Source: Toxonevra muliebris
Lineage: Eukaryota > Arthropoda > Insecta > Diptera > Pallopteridae
Reading direction: 5' to 3'
Assembly: GCA_963691655.1 (NCBI GenBank)
Contig: OY829326.1
Location: 54,429,776 to 54,493,775 of the forward strand
Length of the DNA: 64,000 nt
The notes beneath the pieces were generated by a model. That model saw only the letters and a program-made list of their open reading frames with translations. It searched no databases and was not told the DNA's origin. The position numbers and the translations under genes are program-made. Position 1 is the stretch's first letter; each line of letters opens with the position of its first letter. Below, one piece after another: positions 25,583-35,712 of this stretch.

Positions 25583-25780
25583 ATGGCATATGTATATAAA
25601 AGTTATGCAAACTTACCGCATATGGATTATCCTGATTCATCATCGGATGGCCGTTGTAGTGATCCAGCTGCAAAGAAAAAAGCAACAAAAAGTGAAAATA
25701 AGCAACGGCATGTGAGAATGAGGAGAAAAATTATGTCCACTAAAAGGATTAATAAAAAAATTTTGCATCTTCTTTACTGA
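25583..25780 (+). CDS. Hypothetical small ORF, possible exon
   Basis: Sixty-five codons begin MAYVYKSYANLPHMDYPDSS, 35 bases after a good splice-acceptor-like tract (poly-T then AG at about 25549). The first third is polar and acidic (YPDSSSDGRCSDP) and the remainder strongly basic (KKKATKSENKQ, RMRRKIMSTKRINKK). Codon-like composition is better than in most frames nearby. I do not recognise the protein. It could be an exon, a transposon remnant or chance. Confidence 0.25.
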   Translation: MAYVYKSYANLPHMDYPDSSSDGRCSDPAAKKKATKSENKQRHVRMRRKIMSTKRINKKILHLLY

Positions 25781-25799
25781 TGATTCTTTGCTGAAACAA

Positions 25800-26260
25800 A
25801 TATAAAAAATGCCATAAAAATGGAATTTGGAATAGGAGGGTTTAAGTCATATCGTCCCGATGCCATGATGCAATTAGGAAAATCTTCACAACGCAGTTTC
25901 CGCATATCTTTAATTTGAAATTTTAGTAGTTAAAAAATAAAAAAAAAACTGGTTTCTGAATTTTAAAAGGTATAGTAGTTTCTGGCTTACCCCAAGAAAA
26001 TAAGGTGACTAGGTGTAAAACAAAAAAATTAAAAATATTTCTACGCCACATCCTGAGCAACAAGTATTCCCTGGGATCAAATGTATTTAACAAAGTATTT
26101 TAGAAGTTATTATAGGTTAAAAACAGAAAATATGCATTTTTGTTGTATTTTGCCTATTTCTCCCTATATATTTGTTTACAAAAGTTTGGTAAGCTGTAGC
26201 TTCAGAAAAATATATGTGGACCTGTGAAACTATAATTTTATTCAATAAAGAGTATATTAA
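25800..26260. other. No gene seen
   Basis: AT-rich DNA with no recognisable frame, terminus or RNA gene. Confidence 0.5.
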
Positions 26261-26262
26261 TA

Positions 26263-27181
26263 GAGTGGCTCTTAAAACTGAAGTTAAGAACTAGATTGAA
26301 CGCACCCCATGGAAAGATGACAATGGTCAAAAAAATTAATACCCCGAAGTTTCACAAAAACCGGTTTAGATTTGAACTACTGTCGCAAAGGATTGAAGTT
26401 CATAAAATGCGTTTTCAGTACAAAATATTACTTTTTTTTTTATTATACTGTACGGCCGTCGGCTGGGGAATTGATGAAACGAAGTTTTCCTGAAAGCTTG
26501 GGTTGTATATAGAAAAGTGATTTCTCAATTTTCCCAGGTTGGCGATTTTAAACGATTTTTTTTTCATTTTGAAGTTGCTGTTTTAGTCTATGGTCAGTAC
26601 ATATGGGAGTAGCTGTACGTCAATGACATATTTTAGAAAGTTATTTGGCATAATAAAAAGATTTAAAAAAGAAATGAATATTAAGTACATTTAATCTGAT
26701 TTTGTGTCCTTAGCCGAAAAAACCGAAAAAATTGTGAATTTTTCATTCCGTTGTTAGTAAACATAAATTGCAGATTCAGATTCCTCGTACCCGAAAACCT
26801 TCAGATAGACCTTATGGTGGTAAAAATATTTGCATTTAAATAAAATTACTCCGACGCGACCATAGATTAAAGCAGCAATTTCAAAATGAAAAAAAAAATC
26901 GTTTAAAATCGCCAACCTGGGAAAATTGAGATTTCATTTTTCTAGAAAAACTTGGTTTCATCAATTCCCCAGCTGACTGCCGTACAGTATAATGAAAAAA
27001 AAATAATATTTTATACTGAAAACGCATTTTATGCACTTCAATCCTTTGCGACAATTCAAATTTTATCCGATTTTTTGTGAAACTTCGGGGCAATCATTTT
27101 TTAAACCATTGTCATCTTTCTAGGGGACGCGTTCAATTTAGTTTTAGATTTCAGTTTCACTCATACAATGAGGAGCCACGC
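26263..27181. mobile_element. Foldback (long inverted repeat) MITE with TA flanks
   Basis: The left arm 26263-26595 is the imperfect inverted repeat of the right arm 26858-27181. Both contain, in the same order on opposite strands, AAAGATGACAATGG, CCCGAAGTTTCACAAAAA, GGATTGAAGT, AAAATGCGTTTTCAGTA, ACTGTACGGC, GGGGAATTGATGAAAC, CTCAATTTTCCCAGGTTGGC and TCTATGGTC. The spacer is about 262 bp. TA dinucleotides flank both outer ends (26261-26262 and 27182-27183). The two similar open frames on opposite strands (26296-26493 and 26881-27093) are the two arms, not genes. Transcription would give a long hairpin RNA. Confidence 0.85.
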
Positions 27182-27263
27182 TAGTATACTATGCATTAAC
27201 CTCCTCTGAGCTAAATTTTCTAAATTCGTCATTCGGCATCTGTTTTCGTATGTGGGCATTGTT

Positions 27264-27875
27264 TCAAAAGAGTAGGCAAAGGCGAAGAGCAAATCTAGTG
27301 AAGCGTTTTTGTACACTTTTTAATCGAATAATATGAGATTCAAAGCACGGATCCCAAATGATGTTTGCCTTTTCTAACGTAGATCTAACCATCCTTACGT
27401 AAACACTTTTTACGGTAATAGGGTTCAAAAATTCGCTTATACTACTTTTCAAAAAACCAAGCTGGGAATTAGCTCTCGATATAGTGTACTCCCTATGTAC
27501 AGCAAACGTAAGCTTTTCATCAAAAGATTCATTTAGATCTTTAGCAATATTATCTCTAATGAAATGCTTTACATCATCATAACTATAGTCGTGTATAATT
27601 TTAAAATGTTTTGGCATATATGTGACTATTTTACACTTGGAAAAGTTGAATGTTAAGAAATTTTTACTACACCAAGTGATAAAAGATTTTATATATTGTT
27701 GCAATTTAAGGCAATCAGAAAGATTTTGAATACTAAAGAATACTGAAGAATGTTTTTAAGTCATCTGTGTAAAACAAACATTCACAGAATTTAAACATTC
27801 GTTGCACATCATTAATTAATAAAGAAGAAAAAGCAAAAGCCCTAGATGGCTACCTTGAGGAACTCCTGATTTTAC
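27264..27875 (-). pseudogene. LINE reverse-transcriptase fragment (C-terminal RT half)
   Basis: Minus strand: SGVPQGSHLG (27846-27869 region), then NDVQRMFKF and FYTDDLKTF (catalytic YADD box as YTDD, about 27760-27771). A 146-codon frame (27264-27704) follows with WCSKNFLTFNFSKCKI, DLNESFDEKLTFAVH, LGFLKSSISEF and SVYVRMVRSTLEKANIIWDP. This is the palm/thumb end of a jockey-type RT. Frameshifts separate the pieces. It covers a later RT segment than the fragment at 21240-21545, in an order that rules out one copy split by insertion. Confidence 0.85.
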
Positions 27876-28059
27876 ACTAATCGTTTTATAACATATTATA
27901 TATATACTCATTTTCTCTCTATCATAGAACTAGGCGAACCAGTGCAACCTCTGCCATTGAGACGGTGCACCATGCTCTGCACATTTCCACTTCATTCACT
28001 GTTCAGGTGCTGATATTTTTGAATTCATATAATCTTGGCGTAAGTCCTTACGTCAAGAT

Positions 28060-28510
28060 TTAGTTTCCACTTAGGTATTAATCGGCATCAGGGGGTCGTA
28101 TCCACGTACCCTGGTGTAGTGAACACACGTAGTTGCCACGGACCATACAACAAACGACAATGACCTAACCATCGTATCACGAACACACACAAAGGAAACA
28201 TACGAACGCAAACCGAGCGCCAAGGAAGGCAAACGAAGGCAAACGAGCGCCAAGGAAGGCAAACGAGCGCAAAAGAAGGCAAATGAACGTCCGAGAAGGA
28301 CGATTGAGGGGCTACAAGGAACGAACAAAGACTGTACGAGGTACCAAGAATAAAAATTAATCAAGTGTATTTAAAACCAACCGTGAAGAAAATAAAGAAA
28401 CAAGTGAACTAAGAAAATCGCAACGAACTATCGAGAGTTATTATTTACATACCCTGGTTATTCGCTGAGTATACCCTGACGAAAAGAAAAGGAACCAGGG
28501 AGGTTCGTTA
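28060..28510. repeat. GC-richer segment with a 20-bp minisatellite
   Basis: At about 28217-28290 a unit close to GAGCGCCAAGGAAGGCAAAC occurs about three times with a 10-bp partial copy. The surrounding 450 bp (CCACGTACCCTGG..., GGTTCGTTACG...) is GC-richer than its neighbours and looks like an inserted sequence, possibly retrotransposon UTR or LTR. I could not find paired repeats or coding sequence. The overlapping minus frames at 28071-28364 (repeating RLPSLAL) only translate the minisatellite. Confidence 0.45.
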
Positions 28511-31500
28511 CGTTCTATAATCTCCATGCCATTGGGCACTTGGTCCATATTTTTCTGACAAATTTTTCTGCAGAACTGTTAATATTGTACTGCACCTATG
28601 TTGTAGGTCTAACGAAATAAAAGAAACTTCCAAACCTGGTATTTCCAATGTAACCGAGAAACTTTAACTTAAGAGTACAAACCAATTTAAAGAAGTCTCA
28701 CCTTTTTTTTGCTCATAACTCCAATAGTTCTGGATTGATTTTTAATGTATTTTTTTGTATCATTTGATAGAAGAGATATAGATGCTTTAAATGGTTTGTA
28801 ATATATTATGTTTTGAATAAAAATTAGCGAAATTTGTACTGTTTAGCATCGCCTTAAAAATATATTGCAATCAAAATTATACTAATGAATACAACAAATT
28901 GGAATGGCATACTTTATCGAATTTTAAAAATCATTTCGTTCCATTTCATTTTTAATTTAAGTATAAATATCTAAAGAACAGTTTTGCTTAAAATACCTCA
29001 AATTATTTTTCAAAATAAATCAATTTAATTTGTATATATAAATCCTGTTTGAGTTTCTAACAAATAATTTTTTTTTTTTTTTTAACTTATTAAAAGTTAG
29101 CCAAATATAAAATTTTACGTTAAAACTTTTTTTCCTTAACTGCTTCATAATAAACTAAAATTTTATTGCAAAATTTTAATTATTTTTTAGCATTTTTGAT
29201 TGAAAATCATATTCAAATATTTATGTTAGTAATTAAAAATATATAAAAATATATTGGGGGCTAAACATTAAACGATTCAAGGCACACACTTTCTTTTTAA
29301 ACAATCAACAATCATCACTTAAATGTCTTTATTGCAAATGAATAGATAGTAGGCAAACAAACACTTTTCATACGGTAAATAGCAAATTTACTATTAAACA
29401 CACACATCCACATACACACGCACAAGTGTACTCTTTCAAGTTTGCTGCTTAAATCTTTTGATTATTTTTCTCACTTTCATTACATGCTTGTTTCTCCCGC
29501 ATCCCGCTTTATAGTAGTTATGTGTAAGTTCATTGGCATTATGATTTTGTAAACAAAAACGCTATAAATACATACATCATCATCACCATCATTCAACAGC
29601 AATAACAACATAAACATTCATTGTAAACGCAGGAAAAACACAACAACATTAACATTAATACCAACAAAAAATTAACAAGTCAAGGTCATTATTGTTTTGA
29701 TTTACGCTTAATTTTTTTCTGTTTTTCCTTTCTTTCTTTCTCTTCCTCTTTATGGTTGAATTTCCTCTACTTATAATTTCTTATACATGGAACTGTATAA
29801 ATTAATGGAAGCATTTAAGAAAAAAAAATCGTCCTTTTCATTTAGCATTAATGCTTCAAAACTACAAAAAGCGTGAAAGGTATTTTTTTTTTTTTTTGTT
29901 TTGTTAAATGATATTGAATTGTTAAGTTGCCAAAGTTAGCAAAATAAATGTAGAAAAAAAATAATAAAAAAAATTACAAAACTAAACACCTGTTTTCATT
30001 TAACATATGCTTTAAAGACTATAGAAATAACAAAGAAGATATAATAAGTACACTCTACAGCAAAAATGGGAGGTCAAAAATATTGATAAATAAAACACAT
30101 AGAATTTTAAATTACAATTTTTTCCACAAAGATAGTCGAGGAATTCTAGGAACCCTTGATATTAATATAGAAAATAATAGATAAATATATAACTTCGAAT
30201 TATTTTCTTAAAAAAAAAATGATAATTGTTCTTTCAATTTTGTCTTCGACTGTATTTCTGTACATACACAAAAGCGGCAAAAGAAGTAGCAGAAACAGAA
30301 AAAAAGGCGCAGAAAAACAAAGATGCATTCACAAGTTTTTGTTTGTTGCTGCTTTATTGGTTATTGTTGTTGTTTTTGTTGTAATAGCAAGTTAAATTTT
30401 AAGCTTTGACTTTGTTAGCTTTTTTGTATTAACTACAGCAAGCAGCATTAACATTTTCAATGTTGTAGGTATTTTTTACATACCGTATATAAACTTAGTT
30501 GTTCTTTTGCTTATTTTTCTAAACGTTCCGTTTCGTTTTGCCATTAACAAATAATGATGATGATGATTATTATAATGAAGATGATAATGATATAGATGGC
30601 AATGCTGGTGCTGATGTTAGCTAATGGGTGCAGCATTATTTGTTTAAACTTTTGTGTTGTTTGAATGCGGTTGTCTGTTTTAGCTTATGCTCTGCTTTAA
30701 TTTATACACAAACATACATATTTACACTGACGAGCAAAATTGTAACAATGATTTCTTTTAGAAAATTTGTTTCATCGGAAAAAGATTCAACTATGTTACG
30801 GGTAACTTAAATTGTTTCATTTTTCACCCTTAACTTAGTACTTGATCCTAGAGACCACATTGATTTTTCAGCTCCTGGGGTCTTAAATTTGCACGCGACG
30901 AAATTGCGTACTGTTACCTTTTCAAGGAATTCCACAAATCCTTTAACAGTTTCGAGACTAAACACTCCATTATCAAACAATCAATCATAAAACACCCTGA
31001 GCATTGCCAATTAGTCACTGGGTTTGACCTATGCTTCGTATCATTGTATTATTGGAAAATTTTCCGATTCTCACATAATCAGGTAGTCCTTCTATCGACT
31101 TTCACCACATGAAATGTAAATGCATTCGGTTTAATGCAGTCCCATATTATGAAAAAGCCCCCCGCCCTCCCTCCCTTATTTCTGATAATCTGTCTGACTT
31201 GATGGGACTGAAGTGGCGTGTGATTGTTCAACCAGTACCATAACCTTCTGTCTAACTACGAACTATTTAGTTTGATCTCGCCTTATCAAAGTGCTATTAC
31301 CTGTTTCCAGTTATAAAAACCCCAGTGTTCGCATCGCTGCAGGATAGACATTTTTGTGAATTTTTTTTCTATACCTTCGTCTTGTATCTCATTTTTCAGG
31401 AACCAAACACTGGCTTTTTGTCTCGAAAGAAAAAAAAATACCAGAAAACTGCTAATATGCCAAGCTTCGCATTTATGAATTTTTTTACCTCCGTTTCCGC

Positions 31501-32744
31501 AACCAGTGCCTGTACCGACCCGGACTAATATCTTCTGATACTCCTAGCACACATAACTTCCAATCTTCCTAAAAATAAAAAACCTCGGTCATAACCCTGA
31601 GTAACTTTTTCCACAAAATCAGTCAGCTTGCCCTGCGCCAAATTATGTTAAGCACCTTTCGACTAGATCGTGTTCTTTCTCATGAGGTTTTGCTTCAGCA
31701 GGAGTCTGATTTTGGTTGTATTCTTAATAAGAACAAATTATTTTGTTTTCGTATCTTAATTTTTTAGATCAATTGTACAGTGCGTCAAGTAACTGGGCAT
31801 TCCAGAGTAGGAAATACAAAACTAATTTTTTAGTTTAGTCTGTTCTCATTTATTTTCCAAGTAATTTTAACCCAAAATTTCAGAAAACTCTATTTCCCAC
31901 AATTTTCTTACATCAATGAAATCTGAAAATTGTTTTTTTTTGTTTTAATTATTTGAAAATTAAATTTAATTTCTTCAATTAACACGGTTGAGTCTCCTTG
32001 ATTTTCGAAAATGGCTTCACATCGACAGAGCATTCTTCATACTACACTTTCAACATATTCTATTGGTAAATTCATTCGACTTTTTCAGGATTTTCTCAAT
32101 GTGTTTAATGGCCTGCATTTTTTTCATTGTAACATAGCCTTTGTTATAGCCCAAACGTTATTCTCAAGGCTCAAATTTTCAGTTGTAAACATAGTAACCT
32201 GGAGTTTTTAGTAGTTTTATTTTTAGCTATCTTAATCTGAAGATTGTTGTAAAAAAAAATTGAAAAGCCGAATTCTGACTCTATCGGGAAAGTTTTGAAC
32301 GTAAAACATTTAAAAAAATATGAATAAACTTCCAGTCTCAATAGAGGTAGTTTAACACCTAAACTCTTGGGAGCTGCCTTGGTTTCATTGCATTTGAATT
32401 TAGGTTTATGGTAGTATTCCTAGAACACAACTTGAAGGGACTCACAATGAGCCGAAATTGGTTTCTGAATGAAAGAGAATGAACAGTCTGAGCATTTAGC
32501 AAGTATCCAGCACCCATTGACCTGGGCGATGTGCTCAAATTTCTGAGGGAGACTGGATTGGATGAGGTACTCTAGGTTTAGACTGCATAGAGTACAGAGA
32601 CGTACAATAGATCTTACAGGTCGTGGTGCAATCAAATTTAACCTCTCTAATAATACAATACAATTCAAACACCTTTCCAAATCTGCCCGAAACTGAAATG
32701 TGAAATGAACCCAGAATTCGTATAATACTATATATTCGACACGT
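28511..32744. other. No gene seen
   Basis: Mostly AT-rich DNA with poly(T/A) tracts. A copy of the ~26-bp motif (GTTTGCTGCTTAAATCTTTTG) starts at 29440. GAT/AAT-rich triplets lie at 30553-30615. Frames at 30628, 31325, 32011 and 32420 carry no recognisable domain. Confidence 0.5.
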
Positions 32745-33540
32745 TTTTGACAAAAAGAAAAAGTCAAAATAAAATCTATGGAACAGTTCTTAAATATTTT
32801 TTACTTCCATCGGTTTCTTTCTAAAAAGTCAAATATAAAAAAATAAACTTGAAATCTTAGTTACATTATGCGACCAGATCCGATTTATTTGCTTTGACAT
32901 GAGGTTTGACTTTGGATACAAAAAGAGAAGGTGATGCTGAGCAATTCTGCATTTATAGTCAGGTCAGTAACTGTTTTTGATTTACAGTTTCGGGTTTAGG
33001 GCTCATTTGGAAGGGCATGATTTAGCCTATAATTTCTGGATTTCGAAGTTTGTAGCACGCCAGTGTTCAGCTCTCCAATTTTTAAAAATGGCCAAAAATT
33101 CTATTTTAGGGTGTTCCATCCCATTTTTTCTAAAACGTGGCGTAATGGGAAATTTTTGACCTCAGATTCGTGTTCAGTATAAAAAATTCATTCAACACTA
33201 GGAACCATTTTATTCGCAAAGCCCATGTAGGGCAGTAGTAGTGGATCAGCTCCAAAGTTTTAGGAAACAATCTTAAAATGTAATTAATTCTTTAACCCTT
33301 TATTGCTCAGAGCACCCCGACTCGGAAGACCTCTTTCAATGCAGTAACTGCACGAATTCTGGGAATATAAGCCAACTTCATCCGGATTCCTTATCATGGC
33401 CCGAATTCCCACTGATAATCATTTGAAAAAAATTAGCCTCTGACTATTTTTAGTATTTTTGGTAATTGTTTTGAGGTTGGGCTCATCATCAGTAATGGCA
33501 AGTCAATGTCAATTTTCTTCGAATGAATAATAAATAAAAC
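32745..33540. mobile_element. hAT-like non-autonomous element, copy A (ends lost)
   Basis: Colinear with copies at 47295-48145 and 58733-59760: AAAGTCAAAATAAAATCTATGG, CTTCCATCGGTTTCTTTCTAAAAAGTC, GTTACATTATGCGACCAGATCCG, TTTTTGACCTCAGATTCGTGTTCA, TTGCTCAGAGCACC and CCACTGATAATCATTTGAAAA. The terminal inverted repeats seen in the other two copies are absent, so this copy is truncated at both ends. It has no coding capacity. Confidence 0.8.
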
Positions 33541-33867
33541 AAACAATATTTATAAGGAGGTTTGGAAGCAAAAGTTAGTAAAAATTTCATTAAACTGCAG
33601 GGGTGCGTTTTTTTTTATAAATATGTCAAACATCTCGTATTTCATCGCAATTTATTGGCATTTTTATGTGAAAAAATACGTTTTTCGAATAGAAAAAACT
33701 TTGGGAAATTTTGCGAATTTCAACATAAAACAAAATATTGCTTTGTTGCTATGTGTTTATTTCAAAATAATATTTAAAAAATTTTTTTTTCAAATTTTTG
33801 TTCCCAACAGTTGAGACCATATATGGTTCCTTGGATAGTGTTCAATCTTTGATGAACTTTAGTGCAT

Positions 33868-34034
33868 TTTCCAGATGAAGAATAAATATGTGAATGATTA
33901 TGGCTGGTGTGAAAGTGAAGATAATGAAGGTTTTTCGGAGGATGATTTTTACAGCTTGAGGTCGTCCTTTGGAAGGAGCATTACAAGCAAAACGGTAGAG
34001 GCCAAACCATATTCCACCAGGAGAAATTAAGCTA
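33868..34034 (+). pseudogene. Possible acidic N-terminus of a transposase (piggyBac-like)
   Basis: The plus strand reads VNDYGWCESEDNEGFSEDDFYSLRSSFGRSITSKTVEAKP-like sequence (here in short pieces: CESEDNEGF, SEDDFYSL, FGRSITSKT) to a TAA. Acidic Ser/Glu/Asp-rich N-termini occur in piggyBac-type transposases, and a TTAACCCTTCC-type end lies 410 bp downstream (34447-34450, reverse complement). No catalytic domain is present, so the assignment is an inference only. Confidence 0.25.
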
Positions 34035-34637
34035 GATAACATAGGGCACCTCCCGAAAATGAAGCCAGCCTCTGAGGGATGATTCAAATGATGGTTGTGG
34101 TAAGAGTACTCTAACGTATTACACTAAATATAATGTTCACTGATGCTATAAAAGCGAACGAAATTGTTTCTACAAATTTCACACAGAATAATTGGTATTA
34201 ATTTTCATTTTTGGATATTTTTCTCAATAAGTAGATTTTTTTGTGGCCAGAATTGGATGAAAGTTACATATTACTATTTTACTTGATACTATCCAACGAA
34301 CCATTTATGGCCCACAAATTAATTTCAGATGTTAACACTTGTAATTAAGGTTATGAAAAAGTCATAGAACTAAAGTTACTAAGAATGAAGAATGCTATCC
34401 CTTAATATTTTTTTAAACAAAATTTGCTTTATTGGGCATGGAAGGGTTAAACTATTTGTATAAATTATTTAACCGCAAAAAACACGGTCATGTTGGGGGT
34501 TACAAAATCGATCCTCTCAAATGTGAAGGGTTTTCCATTAGAGACATAACAATTTCGTATCTTTATATGAACACACCTTTAAACTTTTTTAATGAACTGT
34601 CAATGTCAAAAGGTTAGTTAAAGTCAACATTTTCATC

Positions 34638-35058
34638 ATGGTTTAGTTCACGAACCAGCAACGTTTGGAAATTATTAAAAATTACTACCGAAATTCTGAG
34701 TCGGTGGTCGCCACTTTAAGAGCGCTTACTCCAATTTTCGGTCGTAATACCGTCATGTTACCGTCAATGGAGAGCGCTATCGTGTTATGTTGGAAGATTA
34801 TTTGTCTCCAGAATTGGATGAACTTGACATCAATGATATGTGGTTTCAACAAGAAATTGCCACTAGCTACACAGCAAGCGTCACAATCGATTTATTGAAA
34901 AGCAAATTCGGTGAACGTGTTATCTCGAGAAATGGTCCGGTGGAATGGCCGCCTCGTTCATGCGATCTAACGCCATTGGATTTCTTTTTATGGGGCTATA
35001 TCAAGTCACTGGTCTATGCCAACAAGCCAGCAACTTTAGACGAGCTCAAAGACTATGT
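34638..35058 (+). pseudogene. DDE transposase 5' part (DUF4817-type N-terminus), broken
   Basis: The ATG at 34638 is followed by a nonsense TAG at 34644, then FTNQQRLEIIKNYYRNSE and ATLRALTPIFGRN, the N-terminal DNA-binding region typical of this family. The sequence then jumps to VNGERYRVMLEDYL (about 34763), so an estimated 200 codons are missing. The C-terminal half reads MWFQQEIATSYTA, then WPPRSCDLTPLDFFLWG and SLVYANKPATLDELK. In relatives I recall, the motif is QQDGATSHTA, so the catalytic Asp appears replaced by Glu. About 41 residues separate it from the final Asp (TPLD). Confidence 0.82.
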
Positions 35059-35471
35059 TTGCATTCATGACACTCATCAATTGATAAACAGTTGCAGCTC
35101 ATCAATTTTCGTATCGTGAACATGCTGCTACATTTTGGCGTTAACTATTCTATTGTGAATAGTTGTTTGCTATTTTTCGTCCTTAACAAAACCAAAAACT
35201 TAAATAATGAATACAAATAATTTAATGTTTTTGTAAGGTATGTTTGACGATGGCGTTAATATGAATATGTTTTGTCCATTATGACAGCCATAATAAACAA
35301 AAGAATATATATATAGAAAAAATAGATAAACATAAGCCGCTGTACAAAAATCAACCGATGAAAAGTATCATACAAATTTTTCGCTATCGAAAATGGCGTT
35401 TGCTCTAAAAATGTTGCCATTCCCAATAGAATTTCGCAACTGTTTAGGAATTGATGAGTTTCGTGAATGCA
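35059..35471. mobile_element. Nested MITE inserted in the transposase gene
   Basis: About 413 bp with imperfect terminal inverted repeats: TGCATTCATGACACTCATCA from 35060 and, in reverse complement from 35471, TGCATTCACGAAACTCATCA. The repeat extends to about 36 bp with four mismatches. Joining the flanks after CTCAAA (35050) to GCCAATATC (35472) gives uninterrupted DELK-ANIKREIA, which matches the transposase family. The extra bases GACTATGT at 35051-35058 are therefore the target duplication of GCCAATAT (5 of 8 identical). An 8-bp duplication suggests a hAT- or P-like mover. No transposase is encoded. The frame at 35256-35600 minus is a shadow. Confidence 0.8.
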
Positions 35472-35606
35472 GCCAATATCAAACGTGAAATTGCCAACGT
35501 TCCGGTCGAAATGTGTGCGAGAGCGGTGGAAAATTGGGTCCAAAGAATCGATCGCTGTAAACGGGCTCGTGGTTGTCATATGACCGAAATCGAATTTCAT
35601 TCATAA
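35472..35606 (+). pseudogene. DDE transposase 3' end, separated by the nested MITE
   Basis: The plus strand reads ANIKREIANVPVEMCARAVE, NWVQRIDRCKRARGCHMTEI and EFHS to a TAA at 35604-35606. This is the normal C-terminus of the transposase whose earlier part ends at 35058. The frame is intact across this piece, so the MITE insertion did not shift it and decay since has been light here. Confidence 0.88.
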
Positions 35607-35712
35607 AATGTAATGCTTGCTCTACACCCACAATAAATTTGAACTCAATATCTCAAAAAATTCTGTGTTTTATAAATAGATAAAATTGTTATGTCCTTAA
35701 TGGAAAACCCTT

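Larger units (their letters stand above)
34526..35712 (+). mobile_element. Internally deleted DDE transposon carrying a nested MITE
   Basis: Terminal inverted repeats AAGGGTTTTCCATTAGAGAC at the left (34526) and AAGGGTTTTCCATTAAGGAC in reverse complement of the right (ends 35712) continue as ATAACAATTT on both sides, about 30 bp with two mismatches. TA follows the right end; the left flank has TG. The transposase on the plus strand has lost its middle, and a 413-bp inverted-repeat element sits inside its 3' part. Without that insertion the element would be about 770 bp. Confidence 0.85.

Noticed and set aside
26296..27093. Two similar open frames on opposite strands that look like a conserved small protein
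   Set aside because: They are the two arms of the foldback element; their similarity reflects the inverted repeat.
21240..27875. RT fragments at 21.2-21.5 and 27.3-27.9 kb as one LINE split by insertions
   Set aside because: Both are on the minus strand but the earlier RT segment lies downstream of the later one, the wrong order for a single copy.
28071..28364. Repeating RLPSLAL minus frame
   Set aside because: Translation of the 20-bp minisatellite.
33293..33310. TTAACCCTTT at 33293 as a piggyBac-like end
   Set aside because: The same block is an internal part of the hAT-like family (also at about 47604), so it is not a terminus.
35256..35600. 114-codon minus frame
   Set aside because: Shadow of the nested MITE plus the antisense of the transposase 3' end.
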